64,000 nt of DNA from Nonomuraea dietziae (GCF_014195505.1 NZ_JACIBV010000003.1:1-64000), one strand, 5' to 3'. Shown: positions 55,262-64,000, counted from the first letter of the stretch. A program made the numbers and translations. Notes: generated by a model not told the origin, from the sequence alone.

Positions 55262-55520
55262 GGTGGGGAAGCGATAGGTGATGAGCCGCCAAATCGCGCC
55301 TGAACTGGGAATTTCGACAGCGTGCTTCCGGGGCCGAGTGTGGTGATGGAGGAGCGATCGGATGGTGCTCGAGCGTGGGATGAACCGTCCGGGCCTGGCC
55401 GCGGTGATCAGTGCCCCGGCGTTCAGATTCCGGTTTTCTCAAAGCTCAGCGTGGTAGGCGCTCGTCTGCTCGCCGAGTCGGAGCGAGCAGACGAGCATGG
55501 GGCCGCTCGGTGGCGTGGGT

Positions 55521-56270
55521 CTACATGGTCGTCCCGCCTGAGACGTCGAGCCGGTGTCCGGTGACATAGCGACTGTCGTCGGAGGCCAGGAAGGCGACGG
55601 TGTCGGCCACGTCCTGCGGCGTGCCCAGTCGGCCGAGGGGCGTCTGTGACGACAGCCAGGTCAGGGCCTCGCCGACCAGGCGTCCTTGGTGCATGTCGGT
55701 GTCGATGACGCCGGGGGCCACGAGGTTGACCGTGATGCCGCGCGGTCCGAGTTGCTTGGCCAGGGCGACGGTCATGACGTCGAGCGCGGCCTTGGACATG
55801 GCGTAGTCGATGGCCCTGGGCATGGCCGCTCCGCGGGTCAGCATGGTGCCCACGGTGATGATCCGCCCGCCGTCGCGCAGTCGTGGCAGGGCTTGCTGGG
55901 TGATGAGGAACGGGGCGGTGGTGTTGACCGCGAACAGGCGTTCAAGGCCTTCCCGGGTGACGCCGTCGATCTCGTTCTGGTCGTCGAGGATGCCCGCGTT
56001 GTTGACCAGGATGTCCAGCCCGTCGGCGTGGGCGTCGAAGGCGGCCCACAGGGCTTCGGCGTCGCCGGGCGCGCCCAGCTCGGCGTGGACGGCGAAGGCC
56101 CGCCCGCCGGACGCTTCGATGGCGGCGACGGTGTCCTTGGCGGCGGCGTGGTTGCCGCCGTAGTGCACGGCGACCCGGGCGCCTTCGCGGGCCAGCCGGG
56201 TGGCGATCGCGCGGCCGATGCCCCGGCTCGCGCCGGTCACCAGCGCCGTCTTGCCGGTCAATGTGGTCAT
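55521..56270 (-). CDS. Short-chain dehydrogenase/reductase (SDR)
   Basis: 249 aa. ATG 56270 is chosen over 56276 because AAAGG lies at the right distance. The cofactor loop TGASRGIGRAIA (residues 12-23), the NNAG motif in ILVNNAGILD and the YxxxK pair in DYAMSKAALDV are intact, as is GRLGTPQDVADTVAFLASDD near the end. It is an NAD(P)H-dependent oxidoreductase of the FabG type; substrate unknown. Last gene of the transposon cargo operon. Confidence 0.93.
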   Translation of the reverse strand: MTTLTGKTALVTGASRGIGRAIATRLAREGARVAVHYGGNHAAAKDTVAAIEASGGRAFAVHAELGAPGDAEALWAAFDAHADGLDILVNNAGILDDQNEIDGVTREGLERLFAVNTTAPFLITQQALPRLRDGGRIITVGTMLTRGAAMPRAIDYAMSKAALDVMTVALAKQLGPRGITVNLVAPGVIDTDMHQGRLVGEALTWLSSQTPLGRLGTPQDVADTVAFLASDDSRYVTGHRLDVSGGTTM

Positions 56271-56287
56271 GATCATGCCTTTCTGCT

Positions 56288-56875
56288 TCATGCGGTGTAG
56301 GGAGTTATGGCCTTGGCGTCGCGCAGAATGCGCGCCCACCAGGTCACCTGGTCCAGCAGGGTCTTGGCGGCCGCGGCCGGGCCGACCGGGTCCTTCGGCT
56401 GTCCGTTGCCGTCGAAGCACTCCCACGCGCCGTGGAAGCTGACGGTGTCGCGGGTGGTGACGGCGTGCAGTTCGGCGAAGACGGCACGCAAGTGCTCCAC
56501 CGCCCGCAGGCCTCCGGAGAGGCCGCCGTAGGAGACGAACGCCACCGGTTTGGCGTGGAACTGCTGGTTGTGCCAGTCGATGACGTTCTTCAGGCCGGCC
56601 GGGTAGCTGTGGTTGTACTCGGGGGTCACCGCCACGAACGCGTCGGCGGCCGCCAGCCGCGGTGTCAGCCCGCCGAGGGCCTCCAGCACCGGCGTAGGCG
56701 CGGACATCGACGGGGCCGCCCCGCCGATCGGCGCCTCGGCCAGGTCGATCACGTCGACGTCCAGGTCCGGGCGGGCTTCGGCCTGGGCGGCGAACCAGCC
56801 GGCCACGGTCGGGCCGAAGCGGCCGTCGCGGACGCTGCCGACAATGATGGCCAGCCTCAGCGGGTCAGTGGTCAC
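56288..56875 (-). CDS. NADPH-dependent FMN reductase, flavodoxin fold
   Basis: 195 aa from GTG 56875, with GGGAGAA upstream, overlapping the end of the DsbA-like gene by 11 bp. The flavin phosphate loop LAIIVGSVRDGRFGPTVAGW and the VTPEYNHSYPAGLKNVIDWH motif (the PEYN signature) identify the family. It can reduce quinones, azo compounds or metals at the expense of NADPH. In the operon it probably detoxifies the same compound class the pump exports. Confidence 0.92.
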   Translation of the reverse strand: MTTDPLRLAIIVGSVRDGRFGPTVAGWFAAQAEARPDLDVDVIDLAEAPIGGAAPSMSAPTPVLEALGGLTPRLAAADAFVAVTPEYNHSYPAGLKNVIDWHNQQFHAKPVAFVSYGGLSGGLRAVEHLRAVFAELHAVTTRDTVSFHGAWECFDGNGQPKDPVGPAAAAKTLLDQVTWWARILRDAKAITPYTA

Positions 56876-57503
56876 GGTGTTCTCCCTTCGTAGTGGCGGC
56901 CTGTCGCAGGGCCGCCAGCAAGGTGGTCTCGGTCTGGGATCCGGTGAGCGGGGGCAGGTTCTCGATGAGGAAGACCGGCACGCCGGTGATGCCGAGGCGG
57001 CGCACGCGGTCGAGCCGGGTGCGCACTTCCTGGGAAGGCACGTGGCCGGTGGTGATGCCGACCTTGGCGGCCAGTCGGGCGAGCGTGGCGGGGTCGCCGA
57101 TGTGCAGCCCGTCGGTGAAGTGGGCGCGAAACAGGCGTTCGGCCATGAGCTCGGCCTTGCCTTGTCGCGCGGCGTCGGCGATGAGGCGGTGGGCGTCGAA
57201 GGTGCCGGTGGCGATCGCCTTGCCGTACTCCAGTCGCAGGCCCTCACCGGCCGCGCGTTCGGCGAAGGCGAGCGCGTCGGCGGCCGCTTGCGGACCGAAG
57301 GTCTGTTCGAGGACTCCCAGCAGCGGACGCCCGTCGGCAGGGGCGCCTGGGGCGAGCTGGAAGGGCAGGAATTCCACCGTCACCGGCAGGCCCTCGGCCC
57401 TGAGCCGGTTCGCGGCGCGGGTGAAGCGGGTGTAGCCGAGGTAGGAGTGTACGCAGATGACGTCCATGATGAGCCGGACTTTCACACTCTGTGACATTGG
57501 CAT
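56865..57503 (-). CDS. DsbA-family (FrnE-like) oxidoreductase
   Basis: 212 aa, starting 12 bp after the MFS stop. Thioredoxin fold with an inserted helical domain: DVICVHSYLGYTRF (Cys-x-x-Ser active site), LPFQLAPGAPADG, then GITTGHVPSQEV and ITGVPVFLIENLPPLTG (the cis-Pro loop). It lacks a signal peptide, as FrnE proteins do. Likely a cytoplasmic glutathione- or mycothiol-linked redox enzyme in the cargo operon. Confidence 0.88.
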   Translation of the reverse strand: MPMSQSVKVRLIMDVICVHSYLGYTRFTRAANRLRAEGLPVTVEFLPFQLAPGAPADGRPLLGVLEQTFGPQAAADALAFAERAAGEGLRLEYGKAIATGTFDAHRLIADAARQGKAELMAERLFRAHFTDGLHIGDPATLARLAAKVGITTGHVPSQEVRTRLDRVRRLGITGVPVFLIENLPPLTGSQTETTLLAALRQAATTKGEHRDH

Positions 57504-57515
57504 GGGTGCCCCGCC

Positions 57516-59006
57516 TCACGCGGCCGCGGCGGGCTCGGCCGACGGGGCACCATCACGCAAGGGGACCTCGCGGATGAACCAGGCCAGCGCGAAGGCGAGG
57601 GCGCCCAGCGCGGCGGCACCGAGGGCCATGGCGTGGATGCCGTTGGAGACGGCGAGTCGAACGGCCTCCCGCGCGGCTGGCGTGAGCCGGATGAGCGCTT
57701 CGGGCGTCAAGGAGAGCCGGCTGGCGGCCTCCGCGCCGAGGCGGTCGATGAGGGTGTCCTGGAGCCGGGTGGTGTACAGGGCGCCGAGGGCGGCCACGCC
57801 CAGTGAGGCGCCCATGGTGTGCCAGAGGGTGACCGAGCCGCTGGCCGCCCCCATGTCCCGTGGCTCGGCGCTGTTGATGGTGATGATCGTGGTGGACTGC
57901 ATGAGCAGGCCCACCCCGAGGCCGCCGATCAGCGTCAGGGCGGAGGCGAGCACCAGGTTGATGCCAGGCCGCAGCGTGAGGAGCGCGAGCATGCCGGCCG
58001 TCACGGTGGCGCCGCCGAGGATCGGGTAGATCCGGTAGCGGCCGTTGCGGCTGATCAGCCGTCCGGTGCCGATCAGCACGGCGACCATGCCGAGCATCGC
58101 GGGCAGGATCAGCAGGCCACTGGCGATCGGTGAGGCGCCGTGGACGAGTTGCATGTACTGGGGCAGGAAGGTGGCGGCCACCACCATGCCGACGCCGCCG
58201 AGGAAGCGGATGACCTGGGCGAGGGTGAAGTTGCGGTCGGCGAACAGCCGTAGCGGGACGATCGGTTCGGCCGCGCGCCTCTCCACGACCAGCAGGACGC
58301 CCACCGCCGCCAGCCCGATCAGGACGAGGGCCAGGATCGCAGGCGAACTCCAGGCGTACTGGGTGCCGCCCCAGCTGGCGACCAGGCTCAGCGCGACCAG
58401 GACCACCGTCAGCAGCAGCGCCCCCGCATAGTCGATGCGCGCCCTGATCCGGCGCGGCTCCAGCCGTACGGCGGCGCTGATGAGCAGCAGGGCCGCCGCG
58501 CCGACGGGCAGGTTGACGAAGAACGCCCACCGCCAGCCCACGTCGGCGAACAGGCCGCCGAGCAGCGGCCCGGCAATGAAGGCGATCGGCATCATGACCC
58601 CGAACAGCCCCATGAGCTTGCCACTGTGCCGGGGCGGCACCAGCTCGCCGATCAACGCCAGAGCACCGGTCATCAGGCCGCCAGCGCCCAGTCCCTGAAC
58701 CATGCGGAAGCCGACGAGCTGGATCATGTCCTGCGCGGCTCCCGACAACCCGGAGCCCAGCAGGAAGATCGCGATCGCGGCCATGTAGACGGCCTTGCGG
58801 CCGTACAGGTCGCCGAGTTTCCCCCAGATCGGCGTCGAGGCGGCCATGCAGATCAGGTAGGCCGTCGCCACCCAGGAGAAGTACTCCAGGCCGCCGAGGT
58901 CTTTCACGATCGCCGGCAATGCGGGCCCGAGCATCATGCCGTCCAACGGGGCTGTGATCATGCCCAGCATCACGCCGATCACGCCCATGCGAAGAGATCG
59001 ATCCAC
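57516..59006 (-). CDS. MFS drug efflux transporter, DHA2 (14-TM) type
   Basis: 496 aa from GTG 59006, with GGAGGAAGC upstream. The N-terminus MGVIGVMLGMITAPLDGMML carries the D of the DHA2 first helix. GKLGDLYGRKAVYMAAI is motif A and LGPALPAIVKDLGG the conserved loop. Fourteen hydrophobic segments can be counted. It exports hydrophobic or cationic compounds by proton exchange. First gene of the operon, transcribed away from the TetR gene across a double operator. Confidence 0.93.
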   Translation of the reverse strand: MDRSLRMGVIGVMLGMITAPLDGMMLGPALPAIVKDLGGLEYFSWVATAYLICMAASTPIWGKLGDLYGRKAVYMAAIAIFLLGSGLSGAAQDMIQLVGFRMVQGLGAGGLMTGALALIGELVPPRHSGKLMGLFGVMMPIAFIAGPLLGGLFADVGWRWAFFVNLPVGAAALLLISAAVRLEPRRIRARIDYAGALLLTVVLVALSLVASWGGTQYAWSSPAILALVLIGLAAVGVLLVVERRAAEPIVPLRLFADRNFTLAQVIRFLGGVGMVVAATFLPQYMQLVHGASPIASGLLILPAMLGMVAVLIGTGRLISRNGRYRIYPILGGATVTAGMLALLTLRPGINLVLASALTLIGGLGVGLLMQSTTIITINSAEPRDMGAASGSVTLWHTMGASLGVAALGALYTTRLQDTLIDRLGAEAASRLSLTPEALIRLTPAAREAVRLAVSNGIHAMALGAAALGALAFALAWFIREVPLRDGAPSAEPAAAA

Positions 59007-59014
59007 GCTTCCTC

Positions 59015-59075
59015 CATTTCGCGTACTTCGTACGTGAAATGGACCATAGCCATTCAGGTACCATGTACGCAAATG
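59015..59075. promoter_or_regulatory. TetR operators between the pump and regulator genes
   Basis: CATTTCGCGTAC-ttc-GTACGTGAAATG (59015-59041) is a 12-bp inverted repeat with one mismatch. A second, weaker copy CATT-GGTAC-cat-GTAC-AAATG lies at about 59051-59075. Paired palindromes in the divergent promoter fit dimeric TetR repression of both genes. Confidence 0.75.
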
Positions 59076-59092
59076 GAAGGGAAGGGACGCGC

Positions 59093-59836
59093 ATGGCCGG
59101 CGAGGAAGCGACCAGCATCTGGATGCAGCCGGAGGCGCACGAGCGCTCCGGCCCGGGACGGCGCCCCGGCTACAGCCGTGAGCAGATCACCCGAACGGCC
59201 GTCCGGATCGCCGACGCCGAAGGAGTGGAGGCCGCTACCATGCGGCGGATCGCGGGCGAGCTGGGCACCGGCGCCATGTCGCTCTACCGCTACGTACCCC
59301 GGCACGACGACCTGTTCGACCTCATGATCGACCTGGCGATGAGCGAGATCGAGCTCCCCGGCAGCCCGTCCGGTGACTGGCGCGGCGACCTGACGCTGCT
59401 GGCCCGGCAGATCCGCGCCGCCGGCCTACGCCATCCCTGGCTGATCGCGCTGCTCACCAGCCGGCCCACGCTGGGCCCCCACCTGCTGCGCGTGCACGAG
59501 TTCGCACTCGGCGCCTTCAACGGGACCGGGCTCGACATCGACGACATCACCGGCTTCGTCGGCATGCTGAACGACTACATACACAGCGCGATCCGCCGCG
59601 AGATCGGCTGGCTGGAGGAGGCCCGCCGCACCGGCCTGGACCCCGAGCGCTGGAAGCGGGACTACATGGGACCGTACGTCCGCCAGGTCGTCGAATCCGG
59701 CGCCTTCCCCCTGTTCAACCGATCGGTTCTCGACTCCCGCACCGCCCACCTCGCCCCCGAGGAACGCTTCCGCCATGGACTCGACCGCATCCTCGACGCC
59801 ATCGCCGCGCTCATCCCATCGCTCTGTCCTCGTTGA
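59093..59836 (+). CDS. TetR-family transcriptional regulator
   Basis: 247 aa from ATG 59093, with GGAAGGGAAGGG upstream. The N-terminal helix-turn-helix (REQITRTAVRIADAEGVEAA, TMRRIAGELGTGAMSLYRYV) is classic TetR. The C-terminal ligand domain looks like the TetR_C-like group found beside efflux pumps (LTSRPTLGPHLLRVHEFALG). It should release the operators at 59015-59075 when a drug-like ligand binds, opening the pump operon. Confidence 0.93.
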   Translation: MAGEEATSIWMQPEAHERSGPGRRPGYSREQITRTAVRIADAEGVEAATMRRIAGELGTGAMSLYRYVPRHDDLFDLMIDLAMSEIELPGSPSGDWRGDLTLLARQIRAAGLRHPWLIALLTSRPTLGPHLLRVHEFALGAFNGTGLDIDDITGFVGMLNDYIHSAIRREIGWLEEARRTGLDPERWKRDYMGPYVRQVVESGAFPLFNRSVLDSRTAHLAPEERFRHGLDRILDAIAALIPSLCPR

Positions 59837-59909
59837 GCAGGAGGTCAGCAACGCTCGCGTCGCCGGTCCGTCGTCGTACACAGGTGGCATAGGCGAGTCC
59901 CGGCGGATC

Positions 59910-62825
59910 TCAGGCGGCCAGGCCAAGATCGAGACGGCGGTCCATGTCGATGTCGATCCGGCCGTAGAGGTTGGCGTTGGACCAGAACAAAGGTGAGAGG
60001 CCCCGTTTGTCAGCGTCGGTCATCTTCTTTTGCCAGGCGGGGTCCTTCAGGACGGACTGAACCAGCAGGATGTTGATGAACACCAGCGCGGACTGCAGCA
60101 GGTGCAGGCTGAGCATGGAGACCTCCTGGTGCTCCTTGTCGCTGCCGGGCAGGGTGCCGGCGCTGCCGTAGAACAGGTCGGTGTTGGCCGAATTCCAGTT
60201 CTCCACGACCTGCAGGCCCTCGTGAATCTCCCGGCGCAGCTCCTGCAAGGCGACGTACTCGGCAACGAAGATGCTCTTGACGGCCTTGCCGAGTTCCTCG
60301 ATGGCCTTGTAGGTGGGGTGTTTGGGGCCGCCGCGGGTGAAGCGGCGAAGCACTTGCTCGGCCTCGGCCATGCCCAGCCGCAGCGCGGTGGCGTACTTGA
60401 CCATCTGGTCATATTGCTGGGCGATGATCTTCCAGTCGATCGGCTTGTCGGCCACCATGCCGGTCAGGCAGGACGGGACCTGGTCATCGGCGTCGGCCTT
60501 GACCAGCTTCTGCCGGGCGATGTTCTTCATCCGGGGCAGCAGTTTGAATCCCAGCAAGTAGGAGAACGCGAACCCGACCAGGGACTGGCCATGACTATCT
60601 GTGTACTGGCGGTCGATGGTGGCGTCGGTGCAGTGCCGCAGCACGCCCTCCATCATCGCGGCGATTTCGGAGGCGTTACAGGACCGAAGCTGCGAGTAGA
60701 CGCACACCGATTTCCGGTCCACGTGCCAGTAGATCATGACGCCGGGGCCGCCGTAGCGGGCGTGGTACTCGGTCATCAGGTTCGACGACCACGACCCGAA
60801 CTTCTTCGAGTCCGACGCGCACGCGGTTCCGTTGCCCCACCACAGCGGGTCCCGCATCTTCCGAGTGGCGTTCACCAGGGTCGCGATCGCCTTGCGAAGG
60901 TTGTCGCGGTTGACGAACAGATGCCGGGTGGCCCGCAGGGCCGCCTCGGTCTCGCCGTGGCGGCCGCCGTCGGCGACCCGTTTGATCCCCACGTTCGTGC
61001 CGAGTGCGTACAAGACCAGCAGCAGCCGTTTGCGGATCACCTCGCGCGGGGTCGCTTCCCTCGTGGCGACCGTGGCGAAGGCGTCGGTGAAGTCTGTGAC
61101 GAAGTCGGACTCCTTCAAAAAGTCCAGCAGGTCGATGATCCCCCAGCGGGCGGCGACCTCGGTGTGCAGCGCCCGCAGGTTCTCCGGGACCGTCAGCTTG
61201 CCCAGGTCGGGGATGTGCCAGCGCGGCTCGCCACGGTGCGTCCTCACCTTCGTCCCGCCGGACTTGTTCCGGGCCACCGCCTCCCCGCACGCCGCCATCG
61301 AGGCGCGCATCGCCCCCTTCAACGTCTCGATGAACACCGTGGCGTCCAGCGGCTGGCGCAGGTCCTCGTAGTGGACGTCGCGGTTGTCCTCGAAATCGGC
61401 CGGGAGGTCTTCCTCGGGGTTGCGCCAGCGGCGGGCGCCCGCGACGTAGATCTCGCGTCGGCGCAGCGCGTCCTTCAGTGACACGATCACGCACAGCTCG
61501 TAGGAGGCCCCGCTCGATGACCCCGTTCTCATCGACCACTGCTTCCAGCCAGCCGTCCGGAACCACGCCCTGGATGGGGACGTTCTCCGAGGCGTCGTAG
61601 TGCCTGGTCGTGTTCGGGATGTCGGCGTATCGCTGCAGCAGGTCCAGGGCGTCCATCACCGGCCGATAGGCGGTGTTGTTGCACTTGAACTCGATCGCGG
61701 CCAGCAGCTTGGGTAGCATCCGCCGGTAGTAGGAAGAATACGAGCTGGTCAGCACGGTCCGCACCTGTGCCTTGAACGTCTTGGCGTCTGCTTTGGCCTC
61801 GGCCACCAGCGCCTTCAGCGTCGCCTCCCCGCCCGGTACCGCGGGGAACACCACCTGCCGGACCGTGCCCTCCGGCCGGCGCAGCGACGCCTCGGCGATC
61901 GAGAACAGCTTCTCGGTCTTGCGGTGCACCTTCTTGGCCTCGGCCTCGATCGCCCGCTCGACCTTCCGCCGAGTATTGATCTTCGACACGAGGCCGATGA
62001 ACAGGTCGACCAGCGCGTCCGTGATCTCCGTTGTTCGCGACCAGGCCAGCGCCGCCATCAACGTCAACCGGATCGCCGGCGGATTGGCCGCGAAGTCCGA
62101 CGGATGCGAGGCCATCGCCCGCGCCCGCCAAGAGGCCACCAGCCGATCCGAGTAACCGTCGAACAGATCCGCCGAAAGCCCGAGCGCCTTGGCCCGCCGC
62201 AGCTTCCGGATCTCCTCCAGCAACGTCTCCAGGCCCAGCCGACCGGGGTCAGACTTCAGCTCCTGCAGGAACCCGTCCTCGCCCGTAGCTAGCTCCCACA
62301 GCGACCGCGCCGAGTCCGCCGACAACCCGTTCAGCACATGCAGGCAAAACTCCCGCTCGAACCGTGCCCTGCCCGCTCCTGCGATCCGCTCGACCCGTCC
62401 CGGTGGCTCGATCTTCAGCGTCCGGCAGCGGGCCAACAGCGCCGCCCGCAGCCCTTCGTCGGTAACACCATCGGGCAGATCTTGTCCGCCAGCCACGCGG
62501 CCAGCACGTCCTCATCCGCCCGGGTCGACTCCCGAAACCCCAGCGCCTCCCGCACCTGCGCCCGGTGGTATTCGATCGTCGACCCCGACCACCGATAGTC
62601 CGAAAACAGCGCAGGGTCGACCTTCACCTGACCGGCCACGTAGTCCACCGCTGCCCGCGGTACCTCACCCGCATGTCGCGGGAACCGGCCCTCCTGCTCG
62701 AAGAACTTCAGCAACAGGCCGAAGCCCAGCCGGGTCACCCCCGTCTTGTTCCCCACCAACTCCCAGTCGCTGTCCAGCAGCGTCCACGCCGCGATCAGTT
62801 CTTCCGGCTCCCACTCCCGACGCAC
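59910..62825 (-). pseudogene. tnpA: Tn3-family transposase TnpA with two compensating frameshifts
   Basis: About 970 aa when joined. Frame A starts at ATG 62825 (EPEELIAAWTLLDSDWELVG, the family N-terminus). Near 62480 it passes to frame B (LPDGVTDEGLRAALLARCRT, LFIGLVSKINTRRKVERAIE). Near 61520 it returns to frame A (SYELCVIVSLKDALRRREIY, through the DDE core with DSKKFGSW and YTDSHGQS, to 59910). The first and last parts share one frame, so the two shifts cancel. Either the gene is dead or both are sequencing errors. The rest of the protein is well preserved. Confidence 0.85.
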
Positions 62826-62951
62826 CCGACCACGCCCTCTACGCCGACCGCCTCCGACAACTCGAACACGATCAAGCAGGAACCCTCACCAACCAGCCAC
62901 ATTCACCCACCCGTAACGACCACGAACCGCAATCGTGATCATTCACACAGC

Positions 62952-62989
62952 TACTTTGGGGCTGGGGTCAGCTTCGGGAGGAGGACGCC
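62952..62989 (-). repeat. Tn3-family terminal inverted repeat, right
   Basis: 38 bp; on the minus strand it starts GGCGTCCTCCTCCCGAAGCT and ends CCCCAAAGTA. Followed on the plus strand by GTCTA, the same 5 bases that precede the left repeat. Confidence 0.92.
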
Positions 62990-63058
62990 GTCTACGAGCT
63001 CGGGGCGGCGGTAAGAGACCAGTACCTCGTCCTCGAGTCTGCGGATCAGCTCGGACAT
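62990..63058 (-). pseudogene. 5' part of the small gene interrupted by the transposon
   Basis: On the minus strand ATG 63058 opens SELIRRLEDEVLVSYRRPEL, then V-D, before reaching the transposon. Removing the transposon and one copy of GTCTA carries the frame on into 53731-54003. Family unknown; it looks like a short plasmid-type gene. Confidence 0.4.
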
Positions 63059-63539
63059 CTGGCGGCTCCGTCGCGATCATCGCTTGCTGAGGGAGCCCCA
63101 GCGGCCTTGGGCGACATCGGACCTGTAGTGGCCAGGTCCGTAGGGAGAATAAATCCTTCGTGTACCCAGCATGCAATGCCGACGAACGCACGAAGGAGCA
63201 GATGTCTGTGCTATCCCGTACTCGAACACAGTACAGCCGTTTCCAGGCCGCAGGTCCGGACACTCCAAACTCCCAGCTATCAAATTTGTGAGCAATTGAA
63301 GAGAAGATTAACAGTCCCGTCTCGCAATACCATCACAACCTCTGGTATTGATGGCGGCGTGATCATTAAATTGATCTCATCTTGTCTTAGCGAGAGTGAT
63401 TTGGAGGCGACCGTGGGGCACGATAAGGGTGCACGGCGAATACCGTGCGAATAGCTGCCGAAGACATAGGTCAATGCCGCGACAGGTGACAGCGCACCAC
63501 TCAGGGGCTCGCGCTCACTGGAACGAGGAGTAGTCGCTT
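63059..63539. other. Gene-free stretch
   Basis: About 480 bp of clearly lower GC than the rest, with no convincing coding sequence. It precedes the duplicated small gene and may hold its promoter; no clear boxes were identified. Confidence 0.4.
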
Positions 63540-63797
63540 ATGGCAAAGTTTGATGATGTGGCGCGCCGAGAAATAGCCAGCAATGCTGCTACTGTACGCG
63601 AGGCATCTGTCGAAATAGCTCGGCAGGTGTCCGTTCTATGGGAGGCCCGCCTAAACATGGCCATGGCCGCAGGCGATGACGAGGGCGTACGACGCATGCT
63701 CCGCGAGGCCAGCGCAGAACAGTATATGGACAACTGCGACTGCATGCCCGTTCCCATTGCCGGACAGCCTAACATCGCCCAACCCCCACCCCGCTAG
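63540..63797 (+). CDS. Small hypothetical helical protein, tandem copy 1
   Basis: 85 aa. GGAG lies about 12 bases before the ATG. Mostly helical (VARREIASNAATVREASVEI, then WEARLNMAMAAGDDEGVRRM), ending in a Cys/Pro-rich tail (NCDCMPVPIAGQP). No known domain. A nearly identical copy starts 371 bp further on. The low GC of the area suggests recent acquisition. Confidence 0.55.
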   Translation: MAKFDDVARREIASNAATVREASVEIARQVSVLWEARLNMAMAAGDDEGVRRMLREASAEQYMDNCDCMPVPIAGQPNIAQPPPR

Positions 63798-63910
63798 ACA
63801 AATTGATCAGAGCCGCGATGGGCTACATCGGGTGCCCTGAACACGTTGTTAGCCGAGACATGGGAGGCCCCTGTAAGCAGGGGCATGTTCGATACGAGGA
63901 TTAGCTGATC

Positions 63911-64000
63911 ATGGCACAGTTTGATGATGTGGCGCGCCGAGAAATAGCCAGCAATGCTGCTACCGTACGCGAGGCATCCGTCGAAATAGCTCGGCAGATG
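63911..64000 (+). CDS. Small hypothetical helical protein, tandem copy 2 (runs off the window)
   Basis: The first 30 codons match copy 1 except Lys3 to Gln and Val30 to Met, with a few silent changes. The rest lies outside the window. The intervening 113 bp hold no gene. The close match points to a recent tandem duplication. Confidence 0.55.
   Translation, partial: MAQFDDVARREIASNAATVREASVEIARQM

Larger units (their letters stand above)
54004..62989. mobile_element. Complete Tn3-family transposon with efflux/redox cargo
   Basis: 8986 bp. The ends are 38-bp inverted repeats with 2 mismatches (54004-54041 and 62952-62989), flanked by the 5-bp direct repeat GTCTA (53999-54003 and 62990-62994). 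Inside: serine resolvase, candidate res site, winged-helix remnant, SDR, FMN reductase, DsbA-like, MFS pump, divergent TetR, and TnpA. The 38-bp repeats, 5-bp duplication and TnpA plus resolvase are the definition of the family. TnpA is frameshifted twice, so the copy may no longer move by itself. Confidence 0.93.

Noticed and set aside
60030..61481. 483-aa rightward frame opposite tnpA
   Set aside because: It is an antisense shadow of the well-conserved TnpA catalytic region.

Overview
The window is high-GC actinomycete DNA. Gene style (GTG starts, GTGA/ATGA overlaps), the type I-E CRISPR repeat, and the families present (SUKH, DUF4913-type, SCO6880-type and TraG-type genes) point to the Streptosporangiales/Streptomyces side of the Actinomycetia. 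I cannot name a genus. Most of it is accessory DNA: a CRISPR-Cas locus, a mosaic of IS elements and broken genes, a conjugative element, and a complete Tn3-family transposon.

Region 1 (1-8303) is a type I-E CRISPR-Cas locus. The 3' part of casA is followed by cse2, cas7e, cas5e, cas6e, cas1e and cas2e, nearly all joined by 4-base start/stop overlaps. An array of 47 repeats and 46 spacers begins only 18 bp after cas2. Cas3 and the start of casA lie outside the window. Repeat decay is concentrated at the far end, so the cas2 side is the leader side.

Region 2 (8.4-33.4 kb) is a patchwork. Two copies of one IS630-family element, with identical encoded transposases and inverted relative to each other, bracket about 21.4 kb. 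That segment holds two tandem glycosyltransferases (both damaged), a SUKH protein, an exonuclease-fold protein, a terminase remnant with an inverted piece, an IS3-family element with fused OrfA/OrfB, an 861-aa helicase that also carries a PD-(D/E)xK-like motif, secreted HNH and lamin-tail proteins, a broken integrase, a nitrilase-like protein with a divergent partner, a zinc/coiled-coil protein and an intact tyrosine recombinase.

Region 3 (33.7-53.6 kb) looks like an integrative conjugative element or plasmid segment. It contains a DNA ligase, a Phd/RelE-type toxin-antitoxin pair with its operator, an XRE regulator, and a leftward transfer operon: ParA-like small protein, pilin-like protein, VirB8-like, VirB6/TrbL-like, SCO6880-like (frameshifted), VirB4-like, VirD4/TraG, DUF4913-like and hypotheticals. 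A rightward group holds a VirB1-like transglycosylase, a Pro-rich membrane protein, a DNA-binding protein and a full-length DnaE translationally coupled to a small zinc protein.

Region 4 (54004-62989) is a complete Tn3-family transposon: 38-bp terminal inverted repeats with 2 mismatches, a 5-bp target duplication (GTCTA), a serine resolvase with a candidate res site, and a TnpA carrying two mutually compensating frameshifts. Its cargo is a TetR-controlled operon of MFS efflux pump, DsbA-like oxidoreductase, NADPH-FMN reductase and SDR. It sits inside a small leftward reading frame. The right edge holds a tandemly duplicated small gene whose second copy runs out of the window.

At least six otherwise intact genes show single-site frameshifts. 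They may be genuine decay or indel errors in the assembly; read mapping would decide.
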